Part shown: positions 1-13,500 of the stretch, in pieces
Position numbering within the stretch: position 1 is the first letter of the stretch
How the letters are laid out: the number at the start of each line of letters is the position of its first letter
From: Plutella xylostella
Taxonomy: Eukaryota > Arthropoda > Insecta > Lepidoptera > Plutellidae
DNA length: 64,000 bases
Direction: 5' to 3'
Assembly (NCBI RefSeq): GCF_932276165.1
Contig: NC_063982.1
Coordinates: 823,501-887,500 of the forward strand
The notes under the pieces: model-generated
Told to the model about the DNA's origin: nothing
Seen by the model: the letters and a program-made list of their open reading frames with translations, nothing else
Databases searched by the model: none
Position numbers and translations under genes: made by a program

Positions 1-168
1 TTTGCTTTGCTCTAATAGGCTGATATTCTGCATGTCATGGCGGCAATATAATGTACAAATTGTTTTCACCTCTGTTCGGAAACCTGCGTCTGAAAGCTGC
101 GTTGAAATTATTATGATTATGTTTTTAAACGGAAAATCATGGTGAATACGAATAAGGCTAGTACTATA

Positions 169-387
169 TGTACGGTGGCCTGCGCCTAAAAGTATACAGG
201 CGGAGTTTTTAAAATAGCGATCCCTGATGATGAAGGGGCCAGCTACATCTGTTATAAATGCGGGGACGTGTTGTGTTTGATGTGTGTAGCAGTGGTGTTT
301 ATGTGGCTGTGCTTGAGCTGCATGTGAGCTTGAGATCGTTATTTTAAAAACTCCGCCTGTATACATTTAGGCGCAGGCCACCGTACC
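169..387. mobile_element. MITE with ~50-bp terminal inverted repeats
   Basis: The sequence from about 169 (GTACGGTGGCCTGCGCC) is repeated in inverse orientation ending at about 387 (GGCGCAGGCCACCGTAC). The arms are about 50 bp and enclose about 115 bp without coding potential. This is the form of a non-autonomous DNA transposon. The superfamily cannot be assigned because no clear target-site duplication is visible. Confidence 0.75.
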
Positions 388-2551
388 TAGATATAGGTGT
401 GATGATGATGACATATTTGATTATGGCACATAATAATTGCTACACGCCTAAACAGGAGGAATTCGAATAAGCAGATGCGTTCTGAAACGCCATAAAAAAG
501 ATAAAATCAGCAATGAAACCCTTGAACATTGATTTTTATTTTACTTACGCATAAAAATACACATTACACTGGCAAAGCATTGAAAAAAAATCACAGTCAT
601 AAACATCATGAGAAAATAAATCATAAAAGCAGCGATATCATTGGGGAAAATTCAAAATTGATTTAGACAGGCCACTGGACCAATAAGCTTTCGTAATGGC
701 TGCTTGTGTCATTTAGACAGTATAAATGACCCTTATACGACCTTTTAGGTCGTAATTTAGCGCCCTCTATTATTTATGGGGTGAAGTAATGAGTTAGGTG
801 TGATTACGTGACGATGCCTTTATTTTTTTTATTACTGTCGTCTTGTATTGTATGTTGCTGTTTTTTCTCATGGTTAACGCAGTAGGTACTTTGTAGGTTT
901 TTAGTTTCATGAAAAAAATAAGCACGGTCATGTGCAGAGAAACCTGACCCCCCTCTCATAGTAACAATGCTTCTGAGAGGGGTCAGATTTCTCTGCCTTA
1001 TACTGTACTTACTACTATTCGACTTCTTTTATTTCTCCACGGGAGAGATCTCTCAGTCACACACTACTCTTAGTTTTCCACGGGATTGTACTTACATAAT
1101 GCCCCCAAATATATTTTTATAATAAAAAATATATAAAAAAAAACATTGTAATAAATTACGCTCTCCTACTTAGTACCTATATTTGTAATTATATGTGAAA
1201 GCTTAGTATTAACTCATATGATACCTATTATAATGTTTATATATCTGTATTTAAAGTCGTTAGCTTTCCAAATAAAATAAAATAATAATGCGGGAGAAAT
1301 TTTAACAAAAAGCAACCGTATCGCTCTTTTCCAGAAACCAAAGGTATCCACGTTAATCCAGCCCAACTTCCGACCGTTAAACAATTTACTAAAAGATTAA
1401 GCTGTCATAAAACAGCAGCCGCAGTTCATACGCTACTGAAGAGAAATTCCTCACAGATTTTTCCATTCGTCCAGTGATTTTTCACATTCACGGTCGATTA
1501 CATGGCCGCCCGCCAACTAAGTCACTCGGCAAATTCCGACTCTGGAAATGGTCGAAAAATCTGTCCCCGGACTTTGGAACACTGAGTCTGCTAAACCTAA
1601 AGACTTTTTTTTATATAAGGCGTTGAAATAATGGAATAAACTGTATGCAATTATGAAAGAAGGTAATTTTTTGTACAGCACATGCTGAGTCAGAGGCATT
1701 TTACTTACATAATACAGACCACAATTATTGTGATTCTTCATGTCACTGTTCCTATTGATGTTGTTTTGTATTTTTGATGTGTATTCTTTTAGTAAATAAA
1801 CGATGTGTCTATGTCTATGTCTAAGGTGTTTCAACAGGGATGATTCTAGCAAATTTATTTAAATAACTTGTGGGTTCTTTACATGTTGGTGACAAACACA
1901 GGGGTAGGCTTTGACACTTCGTACAGATACTTATGCAAAATTTCAAGGGGCCTACTCAAACACCCAGCGGAGATGTTCAATGATGATGACTAATGATAAT
2001 GACAAAGCTGACAGGTTAACTACAACCGTTAGCTTATTTCCAATGATTGATGTTAAAAGGGGTTATACGTTTTACGCATGCGCGCACTCACCAGTCAATT
2101 TGAGACTTTGATTTTGATGTATTTAGAGTTTTCTTTACAATGGCTCTGATTGTGCGGTAAGAGATGCTGTCTCCTTGTTAACAAGTCTTGTTCCAGAGTT
2201 GAGTTAAAATGGAGCATTTCAAATCTAATTTGTCGGAAGATTGTTTGGACGTGTCAAATGTTTCAAATATAACTTGGCAGTTCGCTATTTTTTAAAATTT
2301 TTATGTTTTAATGTAAGGCCATAAGCCCACATAGATAGCTCATTTTTATTTGTACTTATACAAAAACAGGGCACAGTTACCGAACTACTTCACAAATTAT
2401 ATATTAGGTATAATATTTAATATATATTCTATTATAACATTTTCTATTATAATATTTATATATTATCAAATTAATTAATTCAAGGTTATAATATAAATTA
2501 ACATTTAACTTATGAAGCCTAACCTAATTCTAAATAAAATTATGAAAACTG
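388..2551. other. Intergenic AT-rich stretch, no gene seen
   Basis: I see no exon with flanking splice sites and no recognisable domain. It contains a 25-bp-arm inverted repeat at about 937-998 built on a CTGACCCCYCTC-type arm, which may be a MITE remnant. Two short open frames at 1,517-1,852 and 1,911-2,111 have no recognisable content. A copy of a GCTGAGTCAGAGGCATTTT-like string near 1,685 recurs at about 58,785 inside an intron of the SEA/EGF gene. Confidence 0.6.
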
Positions 2552-2614
2552 AACTATAAGATAAAAAAGGCACGGACATAAAGTCTGTGGAGTGATAAAA
2601 AAAACTATAAGATA
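2552..2614 (+). mobile_element. 39-bp 5'-truncated LINE stub with 12-bp target-site duplication
   Basis: The direct repeat AACTATAAGATA at 2,552-2,563 and 2,603-2,614 brackets an insert that reads GGCACGGACATAAAGTCTG, then GGAGTGATAA, then an A run. The same 3' end occurs on the minus strand at 27,359-27,402, next to the poly(A) of the helicase-bearing insertion. This is a nearly complete 5' truncation of the same retroelement family, made by target-primed reverse transcription. Confidence 0.8.
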
Positions 2615-3252
2615 AGATATAATATTTATACTAAGTATATATATAATATTAACCAACAAAATTGGTCCCCACGCGTAAAGTTCAAAATTTACCGAAAACG
2701 AAACGTCAATAAGACGTTGCAACGAAAACGTTTAACGTTAGTCGTCAAAAAAACTCCCAGCGACAAATCCTTCGCATGGGGACGACTGCGGCTAATGGAG
2801 CTCAAAGTTAGATTTACGATGTCCGCGGGAACCCTGAAATTGACCGTTAATAAGTGACCGGCCACAACAAATAGGTTTTTTTTATAGTGAGGGAAAACTT
2901 TGACAAGAAACTACCGATTATGTACATGTTGCTCCCGCGGTATTTACAAGCTGGTATTTTATTCTTTTTTTTTTCTACAAACGAGTACTAAAAGTTATGC
3001 TGTGATGCTTTTGGACGCAATTTATTACTGCGTTTTAATTTTGGTCCTCACAATAATGACCTATCTCACAATTTTATTACTATCGGAAATGTGCAAGAGA
3101 CAAACTCAGTAGTACTTACTCATACTCGTTGAATGCATTCAACGGTCAATCATAGGAAGCTTATTTTATTCAGTTTTTTAATAAATGATAGAAAAACAAA
3201 GTGCGCCTTTTGCTATTAAAATAAAACTAATAAACAGGTAGTGCCTAACTAA
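2615..3252. other. Intergenic, no gene seen
   Basis: The sequence is AT-rich. A short open frame at 2,900-3,112 is hydrophobic but has no start context, splice sites or homology that I recognise. Nothing else is supported here. Confidence 0.5.
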
Positions 3253-3399
3253 CCCCCTTATTCATAGAAAAGTTACAATACGTTTTAACTATTAAACTGT
3301 TTTGTCCCTCTCTGTCAAAGAACAAATTGTACTTTGTCGGAGAGGGACAAAACAGTTCATTAGTTAAAACGTTCTGTAACTTCTCTATGAATAAGGGGG
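3253..3399. mobile_element. Palindromic MITE (CCCCCTTATTCATAG family)
   Basis: The arms CCCCCTTATTCATAGA and its complement lie at the two ends, with a nearly palindromic interior that includes AAACTGTTTTGTCCCTCTC and its inverse. The total length is about 147 bp with no coding capacity. Half copies of the same family are visible at about 8,875-8,920 and 56,595-56,672. Confidence 0.85.
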
Positions 3400-4480
3400 T
3401 TTATAGTCAAATATTTGCAGAAATATAATATTGAGTACTTACTCAATAATCTCAGCAACATTAAAATCACAAATTAACCAACCTGTTTTAGGAAACCTAA
3501 TTAACTCTGAATAATAATAATGTAATTATTAAAACACCATTACAGAACCAAATCGAAATGAAGTCTCCCGCCCGGGGTTTATTTAATTAATTATTCTTTG
3601 TCATGAAAGTAATTTAATATAAATATTCTATTGTTACAGGTACTCCAATATCATCAAGGGGAAAACATCTGGATAAATTAAGATACCTAAATGTAGAATT
3701 TACTGAACGTAAAAAACTTACATTTCTTGTTATTTATGTGAATTTTAATATTTTATTCTGTGGTTGGGTATTTTGTTAATCTATTTTGCTTCTAACTGGT
3801 ACCTCCGAAGAAATAAATTGCTACTCACCAGCAGATGTCGCCACTGGACATAAAAGTTTTAGCTCCTGGATCACAGATGGCGCTGTTCAAGAAAAATCAC
3901 AACCAAGAAGACCTTTATAATGTATTGACGAGCCCTTGTCATTTCTTTGGCCCTGTGTGCCTAATACTACTGGACGGAGAACTGATAAGGGCTTGTCTTG
4001 CATAAAACCAGCGTTGGAACCACTGAAGACTTTTCTTCTATCGTATCTTTATACAGAATGTTCCAAAAATGGTATTTCTCAATATAACTATTCGTGGGTG
4101 GCATCACATTACCCTTTTTGGAAAACTGTATATTTTATATGATCTCTCAAGATTTCTGCGGGCATTTAGTACTCCGAATATTGACAGTTCTATTTGACAG
4201 TTGACATTCGGAATATTCAAAAACTACGGCGGCGGCGGAATTCATAATTTTATTGACCTCCTTATTATTTAAGTTATATTGTGTTATAATAACTATGTAT
4301 GCACTTATAATAGTTTAGGCACTGTGTCACTTTTATCTAACACTAAGTGCCAATTTCACCATAGTCGGTTATCTAACCGACAGGGATTGATTTATAAATT
4401 AAACGTCATCTCCATATAAAATTCATGACAGATGTGTCAAAAGACTCAAAATTCAACCACTACTCCGTGGTTATGCTCTA
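3400..4480. other. Intergenic, no gene seen
   Basis: No supported gene. The open frame at 3,936-4,142 has no recognisable content. The stretch 3,820-3,880 carries short strings such as AGATGTCGCCACT and CAGATGGCGCTG that recur near genes in this window. Confidence 0.5.
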
Positions 4481-4489
4481 ACCGAAAAT

Positions 4490-5575
4490 AATCATAGATC
4501 AAAGTTGATGAAATTTTAAAGAGGTGTTCCACAGGGATCAATTTTGGGACCTATTTTATTTATTTTATTCACAAATGATTAAATTGGTTACATATAGGAC
4601 AGTCTTTCCAAGACATAAGCATTGTAAAGTAAAGTAAAGATAAGCATTGTAGTATTTTCAGGTGACACTAACGCTATAGTTAATTCAAATGACATAAAAT
4701 CACTTAGTAATAAGACTAATGCTATATTAATGACATTTGATAATTAGTTTAGGATTGATAACTTGAAATTAAATAGTGACAAGACAAACGCGATGCTTTT
4801 TAAAACGACAAGTAGGAATAATGATACACTCGACATTCATATAAATAATAATAAAATAGAACTATTAAATTCCGTGAAATTCCTAGATATTCATATTGAC
4901 TCCAAAACTTAACTGGAACGAAGAGTTAAAATATGTCTCCAGTGCTATAAGTTCAGCCTGTTATGCCCTTCGTAGCCTGAGAGATGAGCTAGGAATTAAC
5001 CATCTTAATGTTAATCGATGTATGTAATAGCATAAGTTGTTTTCTTTGAATAAAGATTTATTCTATTCTATTCTAAGCAGGTGTACTACGCCTTGGTTGA
5101 GTCTAAGCTACGGTACAGCGTACGTTTTTGGGGAAATATAGTTGTCAATGTAATATAAATAGGGCATTTGTTCTTCAAAAAAGAGCAATAAGGACCATGA
5201 TGCGAATGTCCCAGCGTCAATCTTGTAAGGAAGTATTTATTAAACTGAGCATTCTAACAGTGCCATGCTTATATATTCTAGTTGTCACTTCCCATCTAGT
5301 AAAATATGTACGACGATTAGAATCTGAATCAGAGAGACAAACTCGATTACAGACAAGAAGAAAGGATCTCAAATCTGATTTCTGCCCAAATCTTGACATA
5401 GCGAAGCATTCACCAAAGTATCAAGCTCTCCATTTGTACAATCACCTGCCTATAGAATATAAAGAGTTGACTGCTCATAGACTATTCAGTAAAAAACTAA
5501 AATTGTACCTGTTGAAGAAATGTTACTACTCAGTTGAGGAATTTATAAACGACAAAATTGATAATTAATTAAGCA
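4490..5575 (+). pseudogene. Decayed Jockey/CR1-type LINE reverse transcriptase
   Basis: At 4,520-4,565 the sequence reads the reverse-transcriptase motif RGVPQGSILGPILF in one frame. About 110 bp downstream a degenerate FSGDT replaces the usual FADDT. The final open segment at 5,128-5,568 encodes 146 residues with the LQKRAIR, LYNHLP and YYSVEEF landmarks of the C-terminal tail of insect non-LTR elements. Stops and shifts lie between these parts, so the element is dead. A short run of TTCTA repeats near 5,058-5,075 suggests another LINE 3' end was inserted into it. The clade is inferred from motif style only. Confidence 0.8.
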
Positions 5576-6050
5576 GTATTTTTTTAAATCTTTTAATATT
5601 TGTTTCCCTATAATGAATCTTTTTGCTTGTAAGTATATAATAATATTGTTGTGCATGTTTATTTATTTATTTTATTTTTATTTTTACATTTTCGTGGAGA
5701 ACCAACAGCATTTTGTTAATAACTAAATATTACTTATGAACATATAAAGAAGAAGATAAAGATAAAGAAACATTTATTCGACACATATAACAACTAGATG
5801 CCATTAACAGGTTCCCGCATATAACACAAAAGTAATGACTGTAAGTAGGAGCAAACAAAAATCCGTGACAATTAAATAAAAACCCAAATAGGTACCTACC
5901 CACAATCACATAAAAAACAAAGGGTCTTATTAATTTAATGGTATTGTTATGTTAATCATAGATATGTACATATGTTATTTTTAATGTTAAATTCAAATAC
6001 AATAAGTTAATTGTTTACTGAATAAAGAACTTAACTGAAAAGAACTGCAG
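5576..6050. other. Intergenic AT-rich stretch
   Basis: The sequence is AT-rich with a poly-pyrimidine patch at 5,655-5,690. No gene, inverted repeat or splice-flanked exon was found. Confidence 0.5.
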
Positions 6051-6254
6051 CCCTACTCTTGGCACGCAATGTATTGGTTTCATCTTGCCTTCTCGCCATT
6101 TGGCACTCCCGAAATCGACGGCGGCGCCATCTTGTCTTAACTATTGAGCGGTTTTCCGTCAAAAACCATCAAAATCGAGTCCAACTTGTGAATTGGCACT
6201 CTTGACAACCTTTTTGACAGATGTTATTGTGTTCATTCTTGTGTTTAGGCAAGT

Positions 6255-7035
6255 CATTTAGGCAAGAACAAATAAACAACTTTTGAGTGGAGATTTGTGA
6301 ATAAAGTAGTTAAATTATAGCTCATTTGGCGCTACAATGTACAGGAAATTTAAGTACAATGTGTACCATCGCTCTTACGATGAAGGAAAACATCGTGAAG
6401 GCACGCTGCATGTCTAGATTTCGCACATCTAGATAATATGTGAAACCCATATGTAATGGCTCGTTTGGTACAACAATTTACATTGGATTTAAGTGAAATG
6501 TACCTATATTATCCCTCTTACGATAAAGAAAAACTTCGTGAGACAAGATATCTAGGCAAGAACAAATACATTGACTAACAATTTGTGAGTGGAGATTTGT
6601 GAATAAAGTAGCTGAATTATATCTTGTTTGGCGCTACAGTGTACATGAAGTTTAAGTAACAATGTATACCATTGCACTTACGATGAAGGATAACATCGTG
6701 AGGCAACCTACATATCTAGATTTCGCACATCTAGATAATATGTGAATCCATCATCCCGCAGTGGACCAGTATGGTGGGAATAGCTCGTTTGGCGCTACAA
6801 TTTACATGGTTTCTAAGTTAAGTGTATACCATCCCGTTTACTATGAAGGAGAACATTGTGGCAACCTGCATATCTAGATTATAATGTGAACCCACCAACC
6901 CGCAGTGGACCAGCATGGTGGGAAATGGTCCATGCATAGGAAAGCAGTTTAGACGTTAGGGAAATGTAAAATGGTTCCATTCGAGATAGCCAGGTGCAGG
7001 TACTTTCACCCCCGCAGAGAATATAATAGAGCAGC
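6255..7035 (+). repeat. Tandemly stacked SINE bodies
   Basis: The body sequence typical of the tRNA-headed SINE elsewhere in this window (ACGATGAAGGA..., ATCGTGAGG, ATCTAGAT, CCGCAGTGGACCAGC, GAGCCAGGTGCAGGTAC) appears about four times head to tail at roughly 6,355, 6,530, 6,665 and 6,825. A longer unit that includes GAGTGGAGATTTGTGAATAAAGTAG occurs at about 6,283 and 6,591, so part of the array grew by tandem duplication of about 300 bp. No tRNA head with A and B boxes is visible. Confidence 0.75.
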
Positions 7036-7457
7036 CCGTTAAGCCACAACACCCGGATTGGTGGGAGGATCCACCATTTACTATGGAGATGAACCACCTC
7101 TACCAGCACCTCTACATGCCTAAATACTATAGTATCTTGTAAATATTTCAGTACATCATGAAAAAGATTTAAAAATAAAAACATACGCAAGTTTCAGAAT
7201 TCTTTATCTTTATAATAATAATGACATACTTTTGTAGAATAATAATTTCACCACCACTGTTGAAATACTTACATATATAATATATAAGGGACATATTAAC
7301 ATAGGAACACTTTTTCTAATATTATTCAACATTTCTTAAAACAAAAATGTTCATATATTTAAATCAACATAGGTATTACCTAATATAAAATAATATTTTA
7401 GTCACCGGAAATATAAATTTCTACTTAAATCATCACATTATCCACTACTGCACAACA

Positions 7458-7502
7458 GCATCTGGACCCATAACTAGTGACGATGGTTATGGGTCTAGAT
7501 GC
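7458..7502. promoter_or_regulatory. 17-bp-stem hairpin overlapping the stop codon of the 7.5-kb exon
   Basis: GCATCTGGACCCATAAC at 7,458-7,474 and GTTATGGGTCTAGATGC at 7,486-7,502 pair with one mismatch around an 11-nt loop. The downstream arm in minus-strand reading contains the final GGC ATC TAG of the exon. The function is unknown; it could be a relic of a small inverted insertion. Confidence 0.6.
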
Positions 7503-10500
7503 CCTTAACTTTGTATTTCTTGATAGCTTGTGCAATTTCTATGAGGATATTGACTCCATCACGGGCAGCTGCTGCAAGGTCCCCTTTAGGCTTTAGGGCA
7601 TTAGCCCATGCTGTCAGCAGTTCGGCCTCTCCCTGCTTGTCCTCTATGGCCATCACTCTGTCTACTTCTACATCAACTTGGTAGCGGCGGCTGGATCTAT
7701 GCTGTGAGGTGCTGTGAGGATGAGCTGAGCGGCTTGATAGTTTAGGATGGGCTTAGGATGCTGCACCTCGACTTTAAGTATGTTATGAACCTGCCATTTA
7801 CCACGGCAGTCCTCAGTCTGAAAAAAATAATTAAACATTAACTAACATTTAAAATTAAATGTTTTTCTTTCCAATACTTAATATTTTTAAAAAGTAATGA
7901 AGTGATTAGTGGGTCATCTTGGGGGATTTTAGCTTACGGGGATTTTAATTTGGTAGTCATAACAAAATGAAAAGTAAACTTAAGATTTTAACTTACTTTA
8001 GGTACGTTACGTCCATCTTTTCAAGACCCTTCGACCGCATTTAAGGTCGAGGCCATTGATGTTATTTTCTCATAATTTTAACTTCCCTAGGTCGGTCTTA
8101 AGAAGATCCCTGGCCATTCCTGGGTAACTTTCTAGATATTCTACAAGTAATTTCGTCTGGCGGTACGACGGCCGAGTTGCGGAACTCTGTGGGGAAAAAC
8201 TAGGTTCATTATAATGATCATAGTGGATATACAGATGATTCTAACACGTTTGGTAACTGAACAACTTACCATAATATTGGTTTTTAAACTTTTTAAGTTG
8301 TTACTTATTATGAAAATCCACCGACCGGCCATGACAACAAGAATTTTAATGACAATTTGTTTTTTTTTTTCGTTTTCATTCATTCTTTCACAGAGTAACT
8401 GTCAAAATTGACTCACAATCCAACACAAGTTAGAACCAATTCGAATAAGAACACGATCGTGAGCCAATTCATGTCGGGAGTGCCAAATCTAACTTGAAAT
8501 TGCCATAAACTTGTGTTCGATCTTAACACAATATGAATTTACGTCTTGCGTGCCAAGAGTGGGCCTACTGAACTGAACCGACTAAGGAGAATTTGGCACT
8601 TACTGTGTCACTTTTAAATTCATTTTGTACTAACTGACAGGCGACCAAATACGTTTAGCGTTTGGAGAAATGTCGGTAGGCTACAAATTCTGTTGCAGAA
8701 AAAAACAATGTTGACTTTGATTTACATGTAATGCACATTCAATAGAGTGCCACAAATTTATCTGTTCCGGTGACAGCTCACATAAATGTCTAATATTTCT
8801 TAACCTCCTGACCCCGAGAGGTATAAATGTATACACTGTTATTAAATTTTTAAAAAATAAAAAAAAATTACTACTGAACTGTTTTGTCACTTTGTCAAAG
8901 AACAAATTGTTTAAGGGATAGGTACTTTATAAAACTTTAAAGGAATAACAGGGATACTCCATAAAACTTTTAATAGACCTGTTTTGCATTACAACAAAAC
9001 AGATATTATGTGTATGAAGAAACACACAGCGTTGAGTGAAGAAGCAATTATTTGATTTCTTATTATAAATAGGAAAAAATGGGTTTTTACATACCAATCT
9101 GCTGTATTTTCCTCTCTTTCACTTTAGCTAGTGGACAGTGCAGTCTAGAATCTGGATTCTACTCTGTGACGCGCTGTCAAATTTCTGACATAGTAGTCTT
9201 CAAAACTCACCTGCAAGCCGTTGCTGCAACGCTGTGTGTTTCTTCATACACATAATATCTGTTTTGTTGTAATGCAAAACAGGTCTATTATGTGTTCTTT
9301 CGAAACATACAGCGTTGAGTGAAGACTTGTTTGTTATCTGCTGGTGAAAGAGATTAGAAAATCTAAACGCTATGTGATCTCCTTTTTAGGTAAAATATAC
9401 CTAAAATATAATAAAGATTCCTGTTAGACAACATCATAGTTGTAAAGGAAACATACTTAAAATGTACCTTCATCATAAAGGTACTTGCACCTAAAAGAAA
9501 GAAAATTAATTAAAAACAAAATTTATAAGTACATAGGTACTCTAGTTAATGATCAATAGGTGTGTATCCACTACATACCTAGTGTGATACACAACATATC
9601 ACATACTTACCTACACTTATGATCTGTAAGTATGTTGCTAATGGGATCATAAATCATACCATTATTAATTTAAGTAAGTATAACATAAACAAGCCAATTT
9701 CTTATCAAATTAAAGTTAGAACTAGTAAAGGACCAATCCAGGTGTGAGGAATACCTAATAGCATAGAAACAGACAATAGAAAATATAAAATTTTACATCA
9801 TTGTCTTTATATAAGTACCTATCAATTTGTATTACATAGGCCCTCTAGGTAATACATAACCATAGGTAATTTGTACATATTAGGTAGTCAAACATATTAT
9901 TAGGTAGTATTCCTTTTTAGTTGAAGTAAAATTGAACTTTATAAAGCACAGAAATATGGATTGTATTAGACTTATGTCACTGCACCACCCTTGCTAGGTA
10001 GTTGAATAGCCTACTGCAATAGGATTACATGACAGCTGTCTATGTGTACACTATCATAATTTGCCTTTTGAGATATACATGGGTGATGACTAGTCTCTAG
10101 GTACACGAAAAAATTTATAGATGTAACTACCAATTTCAATCAAACATGACTAATTTTACCAAGATTTTACAGGACCAACAGTCTTTAAAAAGTCAAGCCT
10201 GCATGTAGGTAGCAACCTACTTAAGTAAAGGGCCAGTTAGAATAGAAACAGCTTTTGTACAGCTATTAGGCTTACACCCTTCTCTCAGGTTGAAATATAA
10301 AGTTTCAGAACCGCACATGATCTCTATCTATACTTGATAAACAATTTACTACTGTAATATAATCCACCATAAATGCAAGTAAACACTTTATAGGGACTAT
10401 TCAATAGCCTAACCAATATGGATAATTGGATAGGTATTTTCACAGCCATCAGTCATAGGCTCCACATGATGTAGGTATATGGTATACATATAAAAATCAA

Positions 10501-13500
10501 TATAATATAGGCACCTTACCAGATAGATCCTTAGAAAGGCTCATAAAGGCCAAATATTAACACAACTTGGTGAACAAAAGTCCAGGACAATAATAGGCAC
10601 TTAGACTTGTAGCTATCTCATGTTTGTACTCTCCAGAGACTACAAACTTGTGCAATGTGGGTATTAGAAAGCTACCTGGGCAAAATCATTTGACAACCAC
10701 CTGCCATGTGGGTACACTAGGTCAGGAGTACTCAAATCGGGGCTCAAACAATATCAGCCAACATAGTGGTAAAATATGTGCTGTGGCATACACCTTGTAT
10801 AGGTGATATTAATGCCAATGTCTACTGAATAAACATTCATTCTGAAGTCAACTTTACTGTTGTAATCACTGAGCTCTTCCTTATGGCAAGCCTGTGTTAG
10901 CTATTAAGACCAAATTAAATTCAGAAAAAATATGTATTGTATGCAATATTAAGTATAGGCACAATACAAGAGCTCACCTTTAAGATAGAAGATATGAGAT
11001 CTCAGGTTATGTCTTTCAAGAAAAGATCCCTGAAAAAGTAAGCAAGTTACAACACAATATATTAGATTGAAAATGTGTAACTCTAGCTGCCAAGGCGCAG
11101 ACGCTTCAACATCAACCCATCACGTCCCTACTGCTGGGGAACGGGTCTCCTTCCAATGAAGGTAGGGCTTGGGCCTAGAAAGCTGCTTTATCAGCTTTCA
11201 TTATGTTTGGCCACTGCATATCAATAATCATATGTCCCAATAGCACATGGCCTCCGCGGCAACAATCTTGTCATTATGGGTTTAGCCAGAAACCGTTAAG
11301 TGGTGTTATTTGTAAAAATAAATAGGGATGTGATGGTGGTCCCATGCTATCCCCACTGGAAAGGGAGGATCTCCCAACCTGTTTGGACTGTGCTTTGTTC
11401 TGGCGGGCAGCTGCTTTGGTAAACAGGAGAAAAAATTGGCAATTCACCTTTTATGAGTGGATTATGCCTATTATCAGTTTTAAACTGTAAGACTTATGGA
11501 TGCAATCATTGATTGAGTATTAAGTATTGAAACTCCCATAAATTCTTGCTTAAAAACCCCAAATAGCTACAAAGTCAAGGGTATGACATGAACAACTTTG
11601 AAAAAGTTATAATCATGAAAAAATATTACAGATAGAAAGTAAACAGTTAATTATCTTTATGTAATAATAAAATAAGTACAGTTAAGTTCACCAGAGCCCA
11701 TGGCTTTTCGACTGGTTAAAAGCTATACAAATGGTAGTTAAACATCATAATATTTGCATATATAATTGCAAAAACTTGGTGGCAATGCATTTTAGTTTAC
11801 CAGAGCCCATGGCTTTTCGACTGGTTAAATGCTATATAAAGCGGTTGTGAACCATCATAAACTTCGCATATATAGGTATCCCATGAACAATGTGTGTGAA
11901 TAATTGCAGATACCATATAAGATTTTACCTCTCCGCGAGGAAGGTTCCAGCAATTATGCAAATATAATATAATACATTTTACTTCACCAGTGCCATAAAC
12001 AGCATTTCGACTGGTCAATGTATTACAATGAACTTATAAGTTCAAACCTTCATAAACTTTGCATAAAATCCCCAATAATTAGGTACTTGAAGATGGGTCC
12101 GACACCACCAATGTGTGTGTCATCAATAATATTGCAGTTAGTAACTGCTACATTTAACTTTCCGAAAGTTTAATGAAATTATGCAAAGTTAAAATACATT
12201 ATGAGATGATCCATGAGTTCATCATAGCCAGTGCCTATCAGCATTTAGACTGGCAATGTATTTTGTTGCTCTATCCATTACACCCGCATGTAAAAGGACA
12301 TAATATGTATACCTAGGTAATAGGTAAATAGGAATAAAAAGGCCACGAGCCAGTTTAAATCCTGTGGGTGAGCAAAAAACAACATATTTATATGTATACA
12401 TACATGTTGTAAGAAGTTATTATGGTTAACCCACTGACGGACACTGACTGCATTTGACGTCCACCACACTTTTAGAAAAAAATCACAATGTCGAATGCAG
12501 TCCCCGCTCTTTTTCTAATTATTTCAACAACGGTCAATGCAGTCCTGTTTTACCTAGAGTTTGTATGAAGACCATCTTGTTGTGCTTTATTTGGAAGGAT
12601 TTCAAAGTTATATGTGCACCCAGAGTACCTTTTTTTCACACAGCAATAAGTTTTCATACAGAAAAAAGTGTGAACTCACACGCACACAACGGTCATTGAC
12701 GTCGTGTTTTCTTTACTGCGCCTAGGCAGTGTGCCGGCATGTGCACCAGCAGATCAACACTCAACTCCCATACAAAAATGTTGTGCGTTTTTATGAATTT
12801 CACCGTTAATCTAGTGTCCATCAATGTGTTAATAACTAAGTCAATATGGTAAATAGGGGCCCCGAGCCAGTTTTAAATGCTATGTGAGCATAAAACAACA
12901 TGTATACATATAAGTTGTAAGAAGGTATTATGGTAAAAAACCTATAAGACAACAAAAGTTGTAAATATAGGGATAAATATTAGCCAAGAGATTTTATAAA
13001 TTATAATCTCATCAACCCATCCGCTAGGTCAAACTATGCTACTGGCTTAAGCCATTGGTTGCAAGTCAATATTGTCAACCACAGCACTGCATGTCATATT
13101 TAATTTATTTTAAGATGACAGTCTCAATAGTGAAACTGCTAATATAAGTGTAAAGTTCTCTGTATAATATACACACAACTGCAAATCCCCGAAGGGGTAG
13201 TCAGAGGTGACCCACATAAGGGCATAAATAGTGACTTATTTTCATTGTGTCACCCTTCATAAACACTTGGTAAATAAATAATGTAATCAACAAATTACAA
13301 ATATTTTGCGACAACACATCTATGCATGCAGCAATCAAAAGGTTGGTATATTATGTAGATAGGTAGGTACATGTTAACTAATTAATACCAGATGTGAAAA
13401 TATTTTCAAACTTTTGAAACCAAGTATCAATACCATGTTTACAATTGAAACATTTAAATTCAAAGTAAGCAGTGTAAAGGTTATAAACCCAACAACCAAA

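Larger units (their letters stand above)
6050..8565. mobile_element. Possible large inverted-repeat element with TTGGCAC motifs at both ends
   Basis: CTCTTGGCACGCAA near 6,056 and TTTGGCACTCCCGA near 6,098 recur in inverse order and orientation near 8,475 and 8,545. Further TTGGCACT copies lie at about 6,193 and 8,592. Two spaced matching motifs in mirror order suggest the ends of one element of about 2.5 kb, but the sequence between the motifs does not align well by eye. It would enclose the SINE array and the last exon of the weak gene model on the minus strand, so a chance or composite arrangement remains possible. Confidence 0.35.
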
